64,000 nucleotides of DNA, taken from assembly GCF_003261575.2 (NCBI RefSeq), contig NZ_CP036175.1:992001-1056000 (forward strand), given 5' to 3'. Shown piece by piece: positions 33,232 through 41,864 of the stretch (the stretch's first letter is position 1; every line of letters starts with the position of its first letter). Source of the stretch: Klebsiella huaxiensis. GTDB lineage: Bacteria; Pseudomonadota; Gammaproteobacteria; Enterobacterales; Enterobacteriaceae. Under the pieces are notes generated by a model. It saw only the letters and a program-made list of their open reading frames with translations, made no database searches and was not told the DNA's origin. The position numbers were made by a program, and so were the translations under genes.

Positions 33232-33963
33232 ATGAAAGGCACTTATCTCGCTCTTGCACTCGGTTTATTTTCTTGTTCGGCGCTGGCGGCTGAACGGGTG
33301 ATCCATTTTGGTACCAGCGCGACCTATCCGCCGTTTGAATTTGTCGATGGTAATAACCAGGTGGCTGGTTTTGATATCGATATTGCCAAAGCGGTATGTA
33401 AGGAACTCCAGGCGACCTGTAACTTCACCAATCAGAGTTTTGATAGCCTGATCCCGGCGCTGCGTTTTAAGAAAATGGATGCGGTGATTGCCGGTATGGA
33501 TATCACACCGCTGCGTGAAAAGCAGGTTGATTTCTCGACGCCGTACTTCAACGAACTGTCGGCGGTTGCGGTGGTGCGCAAAGATACCTTCCATACCTTT
33601 GCCGATTTGAAAGGTAAAAAGCTTGGCCTGGAGAACGGGACCTCTCATCAGCGCTATCTTCAGGATCGCCATAGTGAGATTGAATCTCAAGCCTATGATA
33701 GCTATATGAACGCGCTAATCGACCTGCGAAACGGACGCCTGGACGGGGTGTTTGGCGACGTGGCGGCGATGAAAAACTGGCTGAAGGAGAACCCGGACTT
33801 CGTCATTATGGATGAGCACGCCACCGACCCTGAGTATTATGGTAAAGGTCTGGGCATTGCGCTGCGTAAAGGGAACCCGTTGCTGGCGGAGATAAACCAG
33901 GCGCTGGAGAAGGTGATGGCTTCTTCTGAATATAGCGAAATTAAAGAACGCTGGATTAAATAA
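33232..33963 (+). CDS. periplasmic arginine-type ABC substrate-binding protein (ArtJ/ArtI-like)
   Basis: 243 residues with a Sec signal peptide (LGLFSCSALAA) and the family-3 solute-binding fold. The segments FGTSATYPPFEFVDG, VAGFDIDIAKAVC, DAVIAGMDITPLREKQVDFS and GVFGDVAAMKNWL closely follow ArtJ/ArtI. It should bind arginine or a related cationic amino acid in the periplasm. No permease or ATPase gene lies next to it, so it may work with the transporter encoded elsewhere. Preceded by GGGAG and transcribed alone. Confidence 0.88.
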   Translation: MKGTYLALALGLFSCSALAAERVIHFGTSATYPPFEFVDGNNQVAGFDIDIAKAVCKELQATCNFTNQSFDSLIPALRFKKMDAVIAGMDITPLREKQVDFSTPYFNELSAVAVVRKDTFHTFADLKGKKLGLENGTSHQRYLQDRHSEIESQAYDSYMNALIDLRNGRLDGVFGDVAAMKNWLKENPDFVIMDEHATDPEYYGKGLGIALRKGNPLLAEINQALEKVMASSEYSEIKERWIK

Positions 33964-34511
33964 TCGTCCATAACAACGCGTCAGTCTCACCTGCTGGCGC
34001 GTCATAAACACCCGCTAAAGCCGTATACGAATGCCGTCGGTTCGGCGATTTAACCCTCGAGTTGTGCAAAGTTCGGTGCTGGATTATCTACGCCCCCTGA
34101 TGGCGATCCATTCACAACTTCAATTGTTAGTTTTATCGGCCTTTCCTGACATTGTGCTCATCAGACACGTATTTCTTAGGGTTATTGATTGGGCGTTGTT
34201 CACTCATATACGACCCGGTAATCATAAGAATAAATATTATTAATTATTTGTTTTTTAATGATTAAATGATTTTTTCTGTGTGTTTTACCATGTCAATCAC
34301 ATTTCCCCTCTCGCCAACTTTAAATCCGGAAAAGTAGACGTTTGTCGAATTTTCATCTAAAAAGTTGGGGTAAGGGACTAGACAGGACCATTTTTAGGTT
34401 ATCAAATGGTTAAATATCATCACACTAAATGTGAATAATTGACCTTGTGTATAAAAGGTCAACACGCTTCCCGTGGTTTTAAATCGCTGCGGGTATCTTT
34501 TGGGAGAAGTT
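33964..34511. other. 548-bp AT-rich intergenic region, no gene seen
   Basis: Between the binding protein and the POT transporter. Short open frames here lack Shine-Dalgarno sites and protein character. The last 130 bp are AT-rich and contain TTGACC followed by TATAAA (around 34439-34456), a possible promoter element with short spacing for the transporter gene. Confidence 0.5.
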
Positions 34512-36065
34512 ATGCATTCCTCTGTGAATAAAAATGAAAGTCGGACCTTTTTTGGTCATCCATACCCGCTTGGTTCGCTGTTTTTCACCGAAATGTGGGA
34601 GCGATTCTCGTTCTACGGCATTCGTCCATTACTGATCCTGTTTATGGCGGCCACCGTTTATGACGGCGGCATGGGGCTGGCGCGTGAGAACGCCTCGGCG
34701 ATCGTGGGTATCTTTGCCGGTGCGATGTATCTTGCCGCGCTGCCAGGCGGCTGGCTGGCGGATAACTGGCTTGGTCAACAAAAGGCGGTCTGGTACGGTT
34801 CGATTCTGATTGCCTTGGGCCATCTGTCCATCGCGCTGTCGGCGGTGATGGGTGACACGCTGTTCTTTATCGGCCTGATGTTTATCGTGCTCGGTTCTGG
34901 CCTGTTCAAAACCTGTATTTCGGTGATGGTTGGGACGCTCTACAAGAAGGGTGATGCGCGCCGCGACGGTGGATTTTCACTGTTCTATATGGGCATCAAC
35001 ATGGGGTCGTTCATTGCGCCGCTGATCTCCGGTTGGCTGATTAAGTCTCACGGCTGGCACTGGGGCTTTGGTATCGGCGGTATCGGGATGCTGGTTGCGC
35101 TGGTTATCTTCCGCGTCTTTGCCGTTCCGGCGATGAAACGCTACGACAGCGAAGTCGGTCTCGACTCAACCTGGAATAGCCCGGTCGTGAAAAGAAACGG
35201 TGTTGGCGGATGGCTGCTGGCGCTGACGGTCGGCGTGGCAATTGTCATTACGCTGATTGCCCAGGGCGTTATCGTGATTAACCCTGTCGCGGTTGCCAGT
35301 ATGCTGGTCTACGTTATTGCCGCCTCGGTGGTGCTGTACTTCATCTATCTGTTTGCCTTCGCCGGGCTGAGCCGCAAAGAGCGCGCTCGCTTGCTGGTCT
35401 GCTTTATCCTGTTGGTTTCGGCGGCCTTTTTCTGGTCGGCGTTCGAGCAGAAGCCAACCTCATTCAACCTGTTTGCTAACGACTACACCAACCGTATGAT
35501 CGGCTCTTTTGAGATCCCGGCGGTATGGTTCCAGTCGATCAATGCTCTGTTCATCATTCTGCTGGCACCGGTATTTAGCTGGGCGTGGCCTGCGCTGGCG
35601 CGTAAAAACGTGCGTCCGAGCAGCATCACCAAGTTTGTTATCGGTATTCTGTGCGCGGCGGCGGGTTTTGGCCTGATGATGCTGGCGGCGCAAAACGTGC
35701 TGAGCAACGGCGGCGCGGGCGTATCGCCGATGTGGCTGGTTGGCAGTATCCTGATGCTGACGCTGGGCGAGCTGTGTCTGAGCCCGATTGGTCTGGCAAC
35801 CATGACGCTGTTGGCGCCGGAAAGAATGCGCGGCCAGATGATGGGGCTGTGGTTCTGCGCCAGCGCCCTGGGGAACCTGGCGGCGGGCCTGATTGGCGGT
35901 CATGTGAAGGCCGATCAGTTGGATATGCTCCCTGACCTCTTTGCGCGCTGCTCCATTGCGCTGCTGATCTGCGCTGCGGTGCTGTGCGTGCTGATTGTGC
36001 CGGTTCGCCGGATGCTGGAAAACACCCAGAGCAAGAAGCCGCAGGAACCGACGGCTAACGCGTAA
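34512..36065 (+). CDS. POT-family proton-dependent oligopeptide transporter
   Basis: 517 residues with about 12-14 hydrophobic helices. The POT signature EMWERFSFYGIRPLLILFM (ExxER plus FYGxR) lies near residue 28, and the second motif GGWLADNWLGQQKAVWYG follows. It imports di- and tripeptides with protons across the inner membrane; substrate range is not certain. The start at 34512 (MHSSVNKNES) has GGGAGAAG, unlike the upstream in-frame 34473. It is convergent with the reductase gene and shares its terminator. Confidence 0.9.
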   Translation: MHSSVNKNESRTFFGHPYPLGSLFFTEMWERFSFYGIRPLLILFMAATVYDGGMGLARENASAIVGIFAGAMYLAALPGGWLADNWLGQQKAVWYGSILIALGHLSIALSAVMGDTLFFIGLMFIVLGSGLFKTCISVMVGTLYKKGDARRDGGFSLFYMGINMGSFIAPLISGWLIKSHGWHWGFGIGGIGMLVALVIFRVFAVPAMKRYDSEVGLDSTWNSPVVKRNGVGGWLLALTVGVAIVITLIAQGVIVINPVAVASMLVYVIAASVVLYFIYLFAFAGLSRKERARLLVCFILLVSAAFFWSAFEQKPTSFNLFANDYTNRMIGSFEIPAVWFQSINALFIILLAPVFSWAWPALARKNVRPSSITKFVIGILCAAAGFGLMMLAAQNVLSNGGAGVSPMWLVGSILMLTLGELCLSPIGLATMTLLAPERMRGQMMGLWFCASALGNLAAGLIGGHVKADQLDMLPDLFARCSIALLICAAVLCVLIVPVRRMLENTQSKKPQEPTANA

Positions 36066-36073
36066 TACCTCTA

Positions 36074-36100
36074 AAACCCGGCGCGTGCTGCGCCGGGTTT
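36074..36100. terminator. bidirectional terminator
   Basis: AAACCCGGCGC and GCGCCGGGTTT form an 11-bp perfect stem with loop GTGCT. A T-rich end follows on the plus strand and AAAACC on the other, so it can end both the POT gene and the converging reductase gene. Confidence 0.85.
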
Positions 36101-36105
36101 ACTTT

Positions 36106-36885
36106 TTAACGGTAAACAATACCGCCATCGATCAGGATCGATTGACCGGTAACATAGTCGGAATCCGGGCCTGCCAGATACGAAACCAGGCTCGCCACAT
36201 CGTCCGGCGTTTCAGCACGACCCAACGCGATGCCTTCCACATACTTTTTATAGGTTTCGCCAACCGGTGCGCCGGTTATCTCTGCGAAGCGTTTATCGAT
36301 TTCAGTCCACATACCGGTACCCACAATCCCCGGGCAGTAGGCGTTAACTGTAATGCCGCGGCTGGCGTACTCTTTTGCGGCCGCCTGGGTCAGGGCGCGC
36401 ACGGCAAATTTGGTCGCGGAATAGATCCCCAGCAGCGCGAAGCCATCATGCCCGGCGATAGAGCAGGCGTTGATAATTTTCCCTTTTTGCTGACGATCGA
36501 TGAATTTTTTCGCCGCCGCCTGAATGCCCCACAAGGTGCCCTGAACGTTGATACGCATAATCCGATCAACCTCTTCAGGAGTCACGTCGGCCAGCGCCTG
36601 TACCTGCGCGATCCCGGCGTTGTTGACGATAATATCAAAGCCGCCCAACGCCTTTTCCGCCGCGTCAATGGCGGCATAAACCTGATCGCGGTCGGCGATA
36701 TTGGCGACGAAGGTGGCTGCTTTGCGGCCCAGCGCCTCGACTTCGGCGGCGACGGCGGCAATCCCTTCAGGATTCACGTCCACCAACATCAGCGACGCGC
36801 CATCTTTGGCCAAACGCAACGCAATACCGCGGCCAATGCCCTGACCCGCGCCGGTTACCAACGCAACTTTATTTTCGATAGCCAT
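36106..36885 (-). CDS. acetoin/diacetyl reductase (butanediol dehydrogenase-like SDR)
   Basis: 259 residues of the classical short-chain dehydrogenase family: cofactor loop TGAGQGIGRGIA, NNAG, Ser in ACSIAGHDG, and YxxxK in YSATKFA. It resembles NADH-dependent meso-2,3-butanediol dehydrogenase/diacetyl reductase (BudC/BudC-like), which interconverts diacetyl, acetoin and butanediol. It stands alone rather than in a budABC operon. It is divergent from a MalT/AcoK-type regulator, which suggests acetoin-linked control. The substrate is inferred from family similarity. Confidence 0.86.
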   Translation of the reverse strand: MAIENKVALVTGAGQGIGRGIALRLAKDGASLMLVDVNPEGIAAVAAEVEALGRKAATFVANIADRDQVYAAIDAAEKALGGFDIIVNNAGIAQVQALADVTPEEVDRIMRINVQGTLWGIQAAAKKFIDRQQKGKIINACSIAGHDGFALLGIYSATKFAVRALTQAAAKEYASRGITVNAYCPGIVGTGMWTEIDKRFAEITGAPVGETYKKYVEGIALGRAETPDDVASLVSYLAGPDSDYVTGQSILIDGGIVYR

Positions 36886-36992
36886 ATTCTGTACTCACCT
36901 TGTACTGATTAATAAACCTGGGATCTCTGCGACTGACGTCATATCAACGTAGTGAATTGAATTACTCTATCTGGCACGATAAGCATGGCCTA

Positions 36993-37008
36993 CCCCCCTG
37001 ATGGGGGG
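36993..37008. promoter_or_regulatory. palindrome CCCCCC-TGAT-GGGGGG between divergent genes
   Basis: A perfect 6-bp G/C inverted repeat 40 bp before the LAL regulator start. MalT, a protein of the same family, recognises G-rich boxes, so this is a reasonable candidate operator for autoregulation or reductase control. Inference only. Confidence 0.4.
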
Positions 37009-37047
37009 GATAATGACCAACGGACTGGATTAAGAGGTAATCGCGGT

Positions 37048-39780
37048 ATGGCTTTTTTATCCTCACAGGATGATTCACTGGCGGCCTTTGTTGAGCAGGA
37101 ACCTTTCCGCTTCACGCGCGCGCTGCCGCTAATCGCCACCCGCTTTACGCCGCCCCGCTCGCCGGAAACGCTATTGGCCCGGGAGCGTCTGCTCCAGCGC
37201 CTCGATGATGCGACATCCCGCCGATTGACGCTGGTTTGCGCCCCCGCCGGATTTGGCAAAACGACCCTGCTGGCGCAGTGGTATCGGCATCGTCATCGAC
37301 AAGGTGATGCGCTGGCCTGGCTGAGCCTTGATGAGGATGACAGCGCGCCGCTGCTGTTTATGCGCTATTTGCAAGAGGCGCTACGACCGCTGTGGCAGGG
37401 CTGGAGCTCGCCTTTTCTACATGCTCTGGAAGGGGAACTTCCAGCCGATATCACTCTGTTCCTTGCCGAACTCGTCAATCAGCTCAATCAGTGCCCGCAC
37501 CCGCTATATCTTATTCTCGACGACTATCAGTACATTACCGACCCGGCGATTCAGCGGGGAATGAGCTGGTTACTAAACCATGCGCCGTCTTCTTTACATC
37601 TGATTATCGGCAGCCGTAACCAGCCGCCTTTAGCGCTGAGCCGCCTGCAAATGCAGGACCAGCTACTGGAGGTGTATGACCCGGAGCTGCGCTTTAATCC
37701 CAGCGAAGCCAATGCCTATTTTGCTGCTTCGTCAGCGCTCAATCCGCAGGATATTCCCCGGCTGATTGCGCTGACGGAAGGTTGGGTGGCGGGGATGAAA
37801 ATGGCCGCGCTATCCCATGACGCCGCCGGTTCTTCATCTGCGGCGATGGGGCTTAGCGCCAGCTCGCGGTCAATATCTCGCTATCTCGACGAGGTTATTT
37901 TTACGCCGCTTCCTGCCGAGGTATTTGATTTTCTTCTGCACACTTCGCTGCTTAACCGCCTGCACCCGGCGTTATGCGATGCGGTTAGCGGCAAAGATAA
38001 CGCCAGGGAGATGCTGGCGTGGATTGGGCAGCATAACCTGTTTCTGTCGGCGCTGGATGAGGGTGGCCTCTGGTTTCGCTATCATCCGCTGATGCGTGAC
38101 GCCTTACTGCACCGCCTGCAGCACAGTAGCGAGATTGATATTCGCCAATTGCACGACCGCGCCAGCGGGTGGTTTGCCTCACAACAGCTTTGGGCTGAGG
38201 CGATTCGCCACGCACTGGCTGCCGGTAAATCGGCGACGAAGGATGCCGAGGTCGGGGCGCAGTCGCTGGCGGAAGAGGGGGATATTGATACCCTCGTGCG
38301 CTGGATCCGCTATCTACCCGACAATCTTGATCCGTCGCGCATTGAACTTCAGCTCAATCTGGCCTGGGCGCTAGCGCACCGTTTCCGCTTTAGTGATGCC
38401 CGCCAACTGCTTGATGCCATTGAGGTGCAGGTAGCTGCCAGGTCTGATGTTCTGGTCCACAGTTCGCGGGTAAAGTTGCAGGTTGTGCGGGCGATTTGCG
38501 AAGCCTTTGCTGACAACATTTCGCGCAGCATTGCTATTGTCGAGCCGCTGCTGCACGAGGTGCCCTGCGGCGATATCTGGGTCGATGGTCTGGTGTGCAA
38601 CATCCTCAGCTACTGCCACCTCGCGGATTCACGGCCACAGCAGGCGCTGGATGTTCAGCAGCGCGTGGCGGGGGTGAGCATCGCTAACCGCAACCTTTTT
38701 GTTGAGGTCTACCGGGCGTTCGTAATGGCGCAGGGTTATCTGCGCCAGGGGAATCTCGCCGAGGCGGAGCGGCAGGCCTCGCGTGCGCTGCGTTATGCGC
38801 AACAGCATACCGGTGCTAACTCTAGCAGCGGGGCGACCCTGGCCCCCATACTGGCGGAGATTGCCTGGGAAAAAGGCGACGTTGAGCAGGTCCAGAGCCT
38901 GCTCGCCCCACGCCTGGAGATGATTGATAACTTTTGCCCGCCGGACGGCCTTAGCCGCTGCTACATCGTGCTGGCCCGTCAGGCTCGCGAGGCAGGCGAG
39001 CGGGAAAAGGCGGAGTCGTTATTACTTCATGCCGAGGGGCTGGCCGCCCAGCGCGGCTGGCTGCGGGCGCAGGCTCCGCTGCTGGCGGAACGGCTCGCCA
39101 TGTCGCTTCTCGCGGGTGACAGACCAACTGCTGAAGCGCTGCTGTACCGCCTGCAGGGGCTTAATCAGATGCAACAGCAGGATGCGGTTGGCGGATATAT
39201 CGCGTTAAGCGAGAGTCGTTTACTTTATGCTTACGGCGAGCCGCTGGCCGCCGCACGGCAGTTGGATAAACTGGCAAGCGTCCGGGAACACAACGGCGAG
39301 TGGCTGTTTGCTGTGCGTTTACGGCTGATGCAGGCGCTCGCTCTTTGGCGCGCGGGGGCTCTGGAGCAGGCTGTGGTCGTTGGCCGCCCGGCCCTTTCGC
39401 GCGCATTGCACCAGGGACTGTTGCGCAGCCTGCTGGAGGGCGGGGCGGAGATGGCTTCGCTACTGGGTGAGATACTTAAACGTAGTGGGCCGGACGACAA
39501 CCTGGCCGTTGATATCCCATCTCTGTTATCGCATTTCGCGACCGCCGGGATTGCCACGGATGCGAACCGCCCGCAGCCGTCCGCGTTGCGTCTTACCGAA
39601 CGCGAACAGCAAACGCTGCGTTTGATTGCCGAGGGGTATTCTAATAAAGGCGTTGCGCGCGAGCTGGGCATTTCAGCGGAAACCGTCAAATGGCATCTCA
39701 AACAGCTTTACGAAAAGCTACAGGTGAAGGGACGCATTCAGGCGGTAAATCAGGCGCGAGAGTGGCACCTGCTGAGCTAG
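37048..39780 (+). CDS. MalT/AcoK-type LuxR-family ATP-dependent activator (LAL)
   Basis: 910 residues. Walker A APAGFGKTT at 65-73, LILDDYQYI as Walker B near 165, a TPR-like middle, and a C-terminal LuxR HTH (LTEREQQTLRLIAEGYSNKG to VKWHLKQLYEKLQVKGR). The size and architecture resemble AcoK, the acetoin catabolism regulator of K. pneumoniae, and MalT. The ATG at 37048 has AAGAGGT; an upstream in-frame codon at 36985 is less likely. Divergent from the acetoin/diacetyl reductase gene, which may be a target. Confidence 0.87.
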   Translation: MAFLSSQDDSLAAFVEQEPFRFTRALPLIATRFTPPRSPETLLARERLLQRLDDATSRRLTLVCAPAGFGKTTLLAQWYRHRHRQGDALAWLSLDEDDSAPLLFMRYLQEALRPLWQGWSSPFLHALEGELPADITLFLAELVNQLNQCPHPLYLILDDYQYITDPAIQRGMSWLLNHAPSSLHLIIGSRNQPPLALSRLQMQDQLLEVYDPELRFNPSEANAYFAASSALNPQDIPRLIALTEGWVAGMKMAALSHDAAGSSSAAMGLSASSRSISRYLDEVIFTPLPAEVFDFLLHTSLLNRLHPALCDAVSGKDNAREMLAWIGQHNLFLSALDEGGLWFRYHPLMRDALLHRLQHSSEIDIRQLHDRASGWFASQQLWAEAIRHALAAGKSATKDAEVGAQSLAEEGDIDTLVRWIRYLPDNLDPSRIELQLNLAWALAHRFRFSDARQLLDAIEVQVAARSDVLVHSSRVKLQVVRAICEAFADNISRSIAIVEPLLHEVPCGDIWVDGLVCNILSYCHLADSRPQQALDVQQRVAGVSIANRNLFVEVYRAFVMAQGYLRQGNLAEAERQASRALRYAQQHTGANSSSGATLAPILAEIAWEKGDVEQVQSLLAPRLEMIDNFCPPDGLSRCYIVLARQAREAGEREKAESLLLHAEGLAAQRGWLRAQAPLLAERLAMSLLAGDRPTAEALLYRLQGLNQMQQQDAVGGYIALSESRLLYAYGEPLAAARQLDKLASVREHNGEWLFAVRLRLMQALALWRAGALEQAVVVGRPALSRALHQGLLRSLLEGGAEMASLLGEILKRSGPDDNLAVDIPSLLSHFATAGIATDANRPQPSALRLTEREQQTLRLIAEGYSNKGVARELGISAETVKWHLKQLYEKLQVKGRIQAVNQAREWHLLS

Positions 39781-39856
39781 CCCATAGCCAGCATGAGAGT
39801 CGAGGGCTATGCTTAGAGCTTACAACCATACCAATAAAAATAGCTGAGGCAATGTC

Positions 39857-40087
39857 ATGGATAAGGAACTACTGGAAGCGGGCTATCGCGCCTATACCGG
39901 GGAGAAGATTGATGTCTACTTCAATACCGCTCTCTGCCAGCATTCGGGAAACTGCGTGCGCGGTAGCGCAAAGCTTTTCAACCTGAAGCGTAAACCGTGG
40001 ATCATTCCCGACGAGGTGGATGTCGCCACGGTCACCAAGGTTATCGATACCTGCCCAAGCGGCGCATTGAAGTATCGCCACAAATAA
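39857..40087 (+). CDS. yjdI: YjdI, mono-cluster ferredoxin-like protein
   Basis: 76 residues. The CQHSGNCVRG and DTCPSGAL motifs give four or fewer cysteines of an iron-sulfur binding fold (Fer4_19/CDGSH-like region). The protein is almost identical in layout to E. coli YjdI. It precedes yjdJ by 11 bp, as in E. coli. Function is unknown. Confidence 0.9.
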   Translation: MDKELLEAGYRAYTGEKIDVYFNTALCQHSGNCVRGSAKLFNLKRKPWIIPDEVDVATVTKVIDTCPSGALKYRHK

Positions 40088-40098
40088 GCGAGGAAATG

Positions 40099-40371
40099 AT
40101 GGAAATACTGGAAGGCCACAACAAGTTTTACGTCAATGACGCCGAGGGGAATCAGGTGGCGGAAATCGTTTTTGTACCCACAGGTGAGCATCTCAGCATT
40201 ATTGAACACACTGACGTAGACCCCAGCCTGAAAGGTCAGGGCGTGGGGAAAAAGCTGGTGGCGAAAGTGGTCGAAAAAATGTGTGGCGAGCAGCGGAAAA
40301 TTATTCCGCTGTGCCCGTTTGCTAAACATGAATTTGATAATACCCGCGAGTACGACGATATCCGCGCCTGA
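40099..40371 (+). CDS. yjdJ: YjdJ, small GNAT-type acetyltransferase-like protein
   Basis: 90 residues of the YjdJ/Gcn5-related small family, with the acetyl-CoA loop DPSLKGQGVGKKLV and CPFAKHEF at the end. The start is set at the second of two ATGs (40099), with AGGA at 40091; 40096 would be too close to it. It is cotranscribed with yjdI. The protein substrate is unknown. Confidence 0.88.
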   Translation: MEILEGHNKFYVNDAEGNQVAEIVFVPTGEHLSIIEHTDVDPSLKGQGVGKKLVAKVVEKMCGEQRKIIPLCPFAKHEFDNTREYDDIRA

Positions 40372-40378
40372 AATCAAT

Positions 40379-40396
40379 GCGCCAGTGAGCTGGCGC
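40379..40396. terminator. hairpin GCGCCAG-TGAG-CTGGCGC
   Basis: A 7-bp perfect stem between converging yjdJ and fimK, followed by TATTT on the plus strand. A likely shared terminator. Confidence 0.7.
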
Positions 40397-40399
40397 TAT

Positions 40400-41857
40400 T
40401 TACCCGGCGATAAGAGTAAGATCGCGGCCTGATAAGAGTCGGTGAATAAGATCGCCTATGTTTTCTCGTTCCACCGGTGCAGAGATGAAGTATCCCTGAA
40501 ATCGATCGATCCCCAGCGCTTTCAATTTATTGAATTTATCCAGACTGTCCACCCCTTCAGCAATACAGCGGCTGCCGGTCAGCTGACAATAGTAGATCAG
40601 GCTTTTTATCAGCGCGAGCGCGTGTAGATCTCCCTGCATATCATTCACAATACTCATATCCAGCTTATATGCGCTGAATTTGACGGAGCGCACCGGAAAC
40701 ATGACGCTGCTTTGTGAAAAGCAGTCATCCAGCATAATGGTGAAGCCCTGCTTGCGTAATCGGGCGATGTTTTCAGCCACTTTGCTCTGGCGATTGATGT
40801 CGATGGTTTCAGCAAATTCCAGTACCAGCCGACAAGATACGTGTGGATGATGCAGTTGCTGACGCGCTGTTTCCAGCATACTGACCAGATTTTCATGGCT
40901 GGCGATGGCGGCGGGGATATTGACCGAGAAATAAAAATCCCCCGGATGCTGATTGATATTCTGCACGGCCTCCTGGAGTACAAAGGCCGTCAAAACCAAC
41001 CACGCGTAGTCTGAACGCAACTGCGGTAAAAAATCGCCCGGGAGCATAATGTGACCGTTTTGCCGCCAGCGAGAGAGAATTTCTATCCCTTTTAGCTGCA
41101 TCTGACCATCAGTAATGGGCTGGAAGACCGGGAAAATTTGTCGGCAATGAATAGCATGGACAAAATTTCGCTCAAAAGCGGAAAGCGCAGAGTTAGGCTG
41201 TATTTTCTGTCCCTTTGTCTGGCTGCCGGGGAAATGGGCTGCCAGCTGAGGATGATGCTCCACCATTTTTTTCAGTCCTGCGGTTCTCTGGGTATAGAGC
41301 GTTTTGTGGCTAATACCGCGGTGTTTAGCTTGGGCATTAACGCTGTCACCGCTCAGAAAACCGAGAATAGCGTTCAGCTCTTGCCTGGTGAGTCCGCCAG
41401 TTTTTTTTCCGCCGATCTGCATCTCTTCGTCTACCCGCTGTTTAAGCGAAGGATATCTTTCCAGAATATAGTCCTGGAGCACTGCGGTCAGGCTGGGGAC
41501 GGGCAGATCGGAGGCGGCGGCACGCACTTCAGAAAGCAGATGGTGGTCGATGACTTGATGCAGCAGGGTATGCCACAGCCAGCAGGCCGGGCTACGGCTG
41601 AGGATCAGCATCGGTAGCGGCGTGGCCGCCAGCTCCAGCATCGAGGCGACCTGCTGCAGAGTGATAAGCAGCCTGGCCGGGGCTTCGGGCAGAAATACCA
41701 CAATACGGCGAATGTCAGCACCGGCAGGTAATTCCGTCGCGTCCAGCGGCAGCACCACGGGCCGCATCCCGCTGGCTACCATGACTTTTACCAGCCCGTC
41801 GGCCACCAACGAGCAGGGTGACAGAATGTAGTCCATTCCCGGTCTGCTGTTCGTCAT
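40400..41857 (-). CDS. fimK: FimK, HTH + EAL-domain regulator of type 1 fimbriae
   Basis: About 485 residues. The N-terminal half has a LuxR-like HTH around 135-190 (LTRQELNAILGFLSGDSVNA and GISHKTLYTQRTAGLKKM). The C-terminal half is an EAL domain. Catalytic residues appear mostly kept (EIL for EAL, VNIP, LEFAE, LDD, AEGVDS, QGYF), but loop 6 reads DDCFSQSSV instead of DDFGTGYSS. In Klebsiella FimK lowers c-di-GMP and affects type 1 fimbriae and biofilm. Last gene of the fim operon; the ATG at 41857 lies inside or beside the fimH end. TTG 41878 and ATG 41836 are other starts. Confidence 0.9.
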   Translation of the reverse strand: MTNSRPGMDYILSPCSLVADGLVKVMVASGMRPVVLPLDATELPAGADIRRIVVFLPEAPARLLITLQQVASMLELAATPLPMLILSRSPACWLWHTLLHQVIDHHLLSEVRAAASDLPVPSLTAVLQDYILERYPSLKQRVDEEMQIGGKKTGGLTRQELNAILGFLSGDSVNAQAKHRGISHKTLYTQRTAGLKKMVEHHPQLAAHFPGSQTKGQKIQPNSALSAFERNFVHAIHCRQIFPVFQPITDGQMQLKGIEILSRWRQNGHIMLPGDFLPQLRSDYAWLVLTAFVLQEAVQNINQHPGDFYFSVNIPAAIASHENLVSMLETARQQLHHPHVSCRLVLEFAETIDINRQSKVAENIARLRKQGFTIMLDDCFSQSSVMFPVRSVKFSAYKLDMSIVNDMQGDLHALALIKSLIYYCQLTGSRCIAEGVDSLDKFNKLKALGIDRFQGYFISAPVERENIGDLIHRLLSGRDLTLIAG

Positions 41858-41864
41858 AGACGCG

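Noticed and set aside
34031..34243. 70-codon frame between the ArtJ-like and POT genes.
   Set aside because: No ribosome site and composition unlike neighbouring genes.
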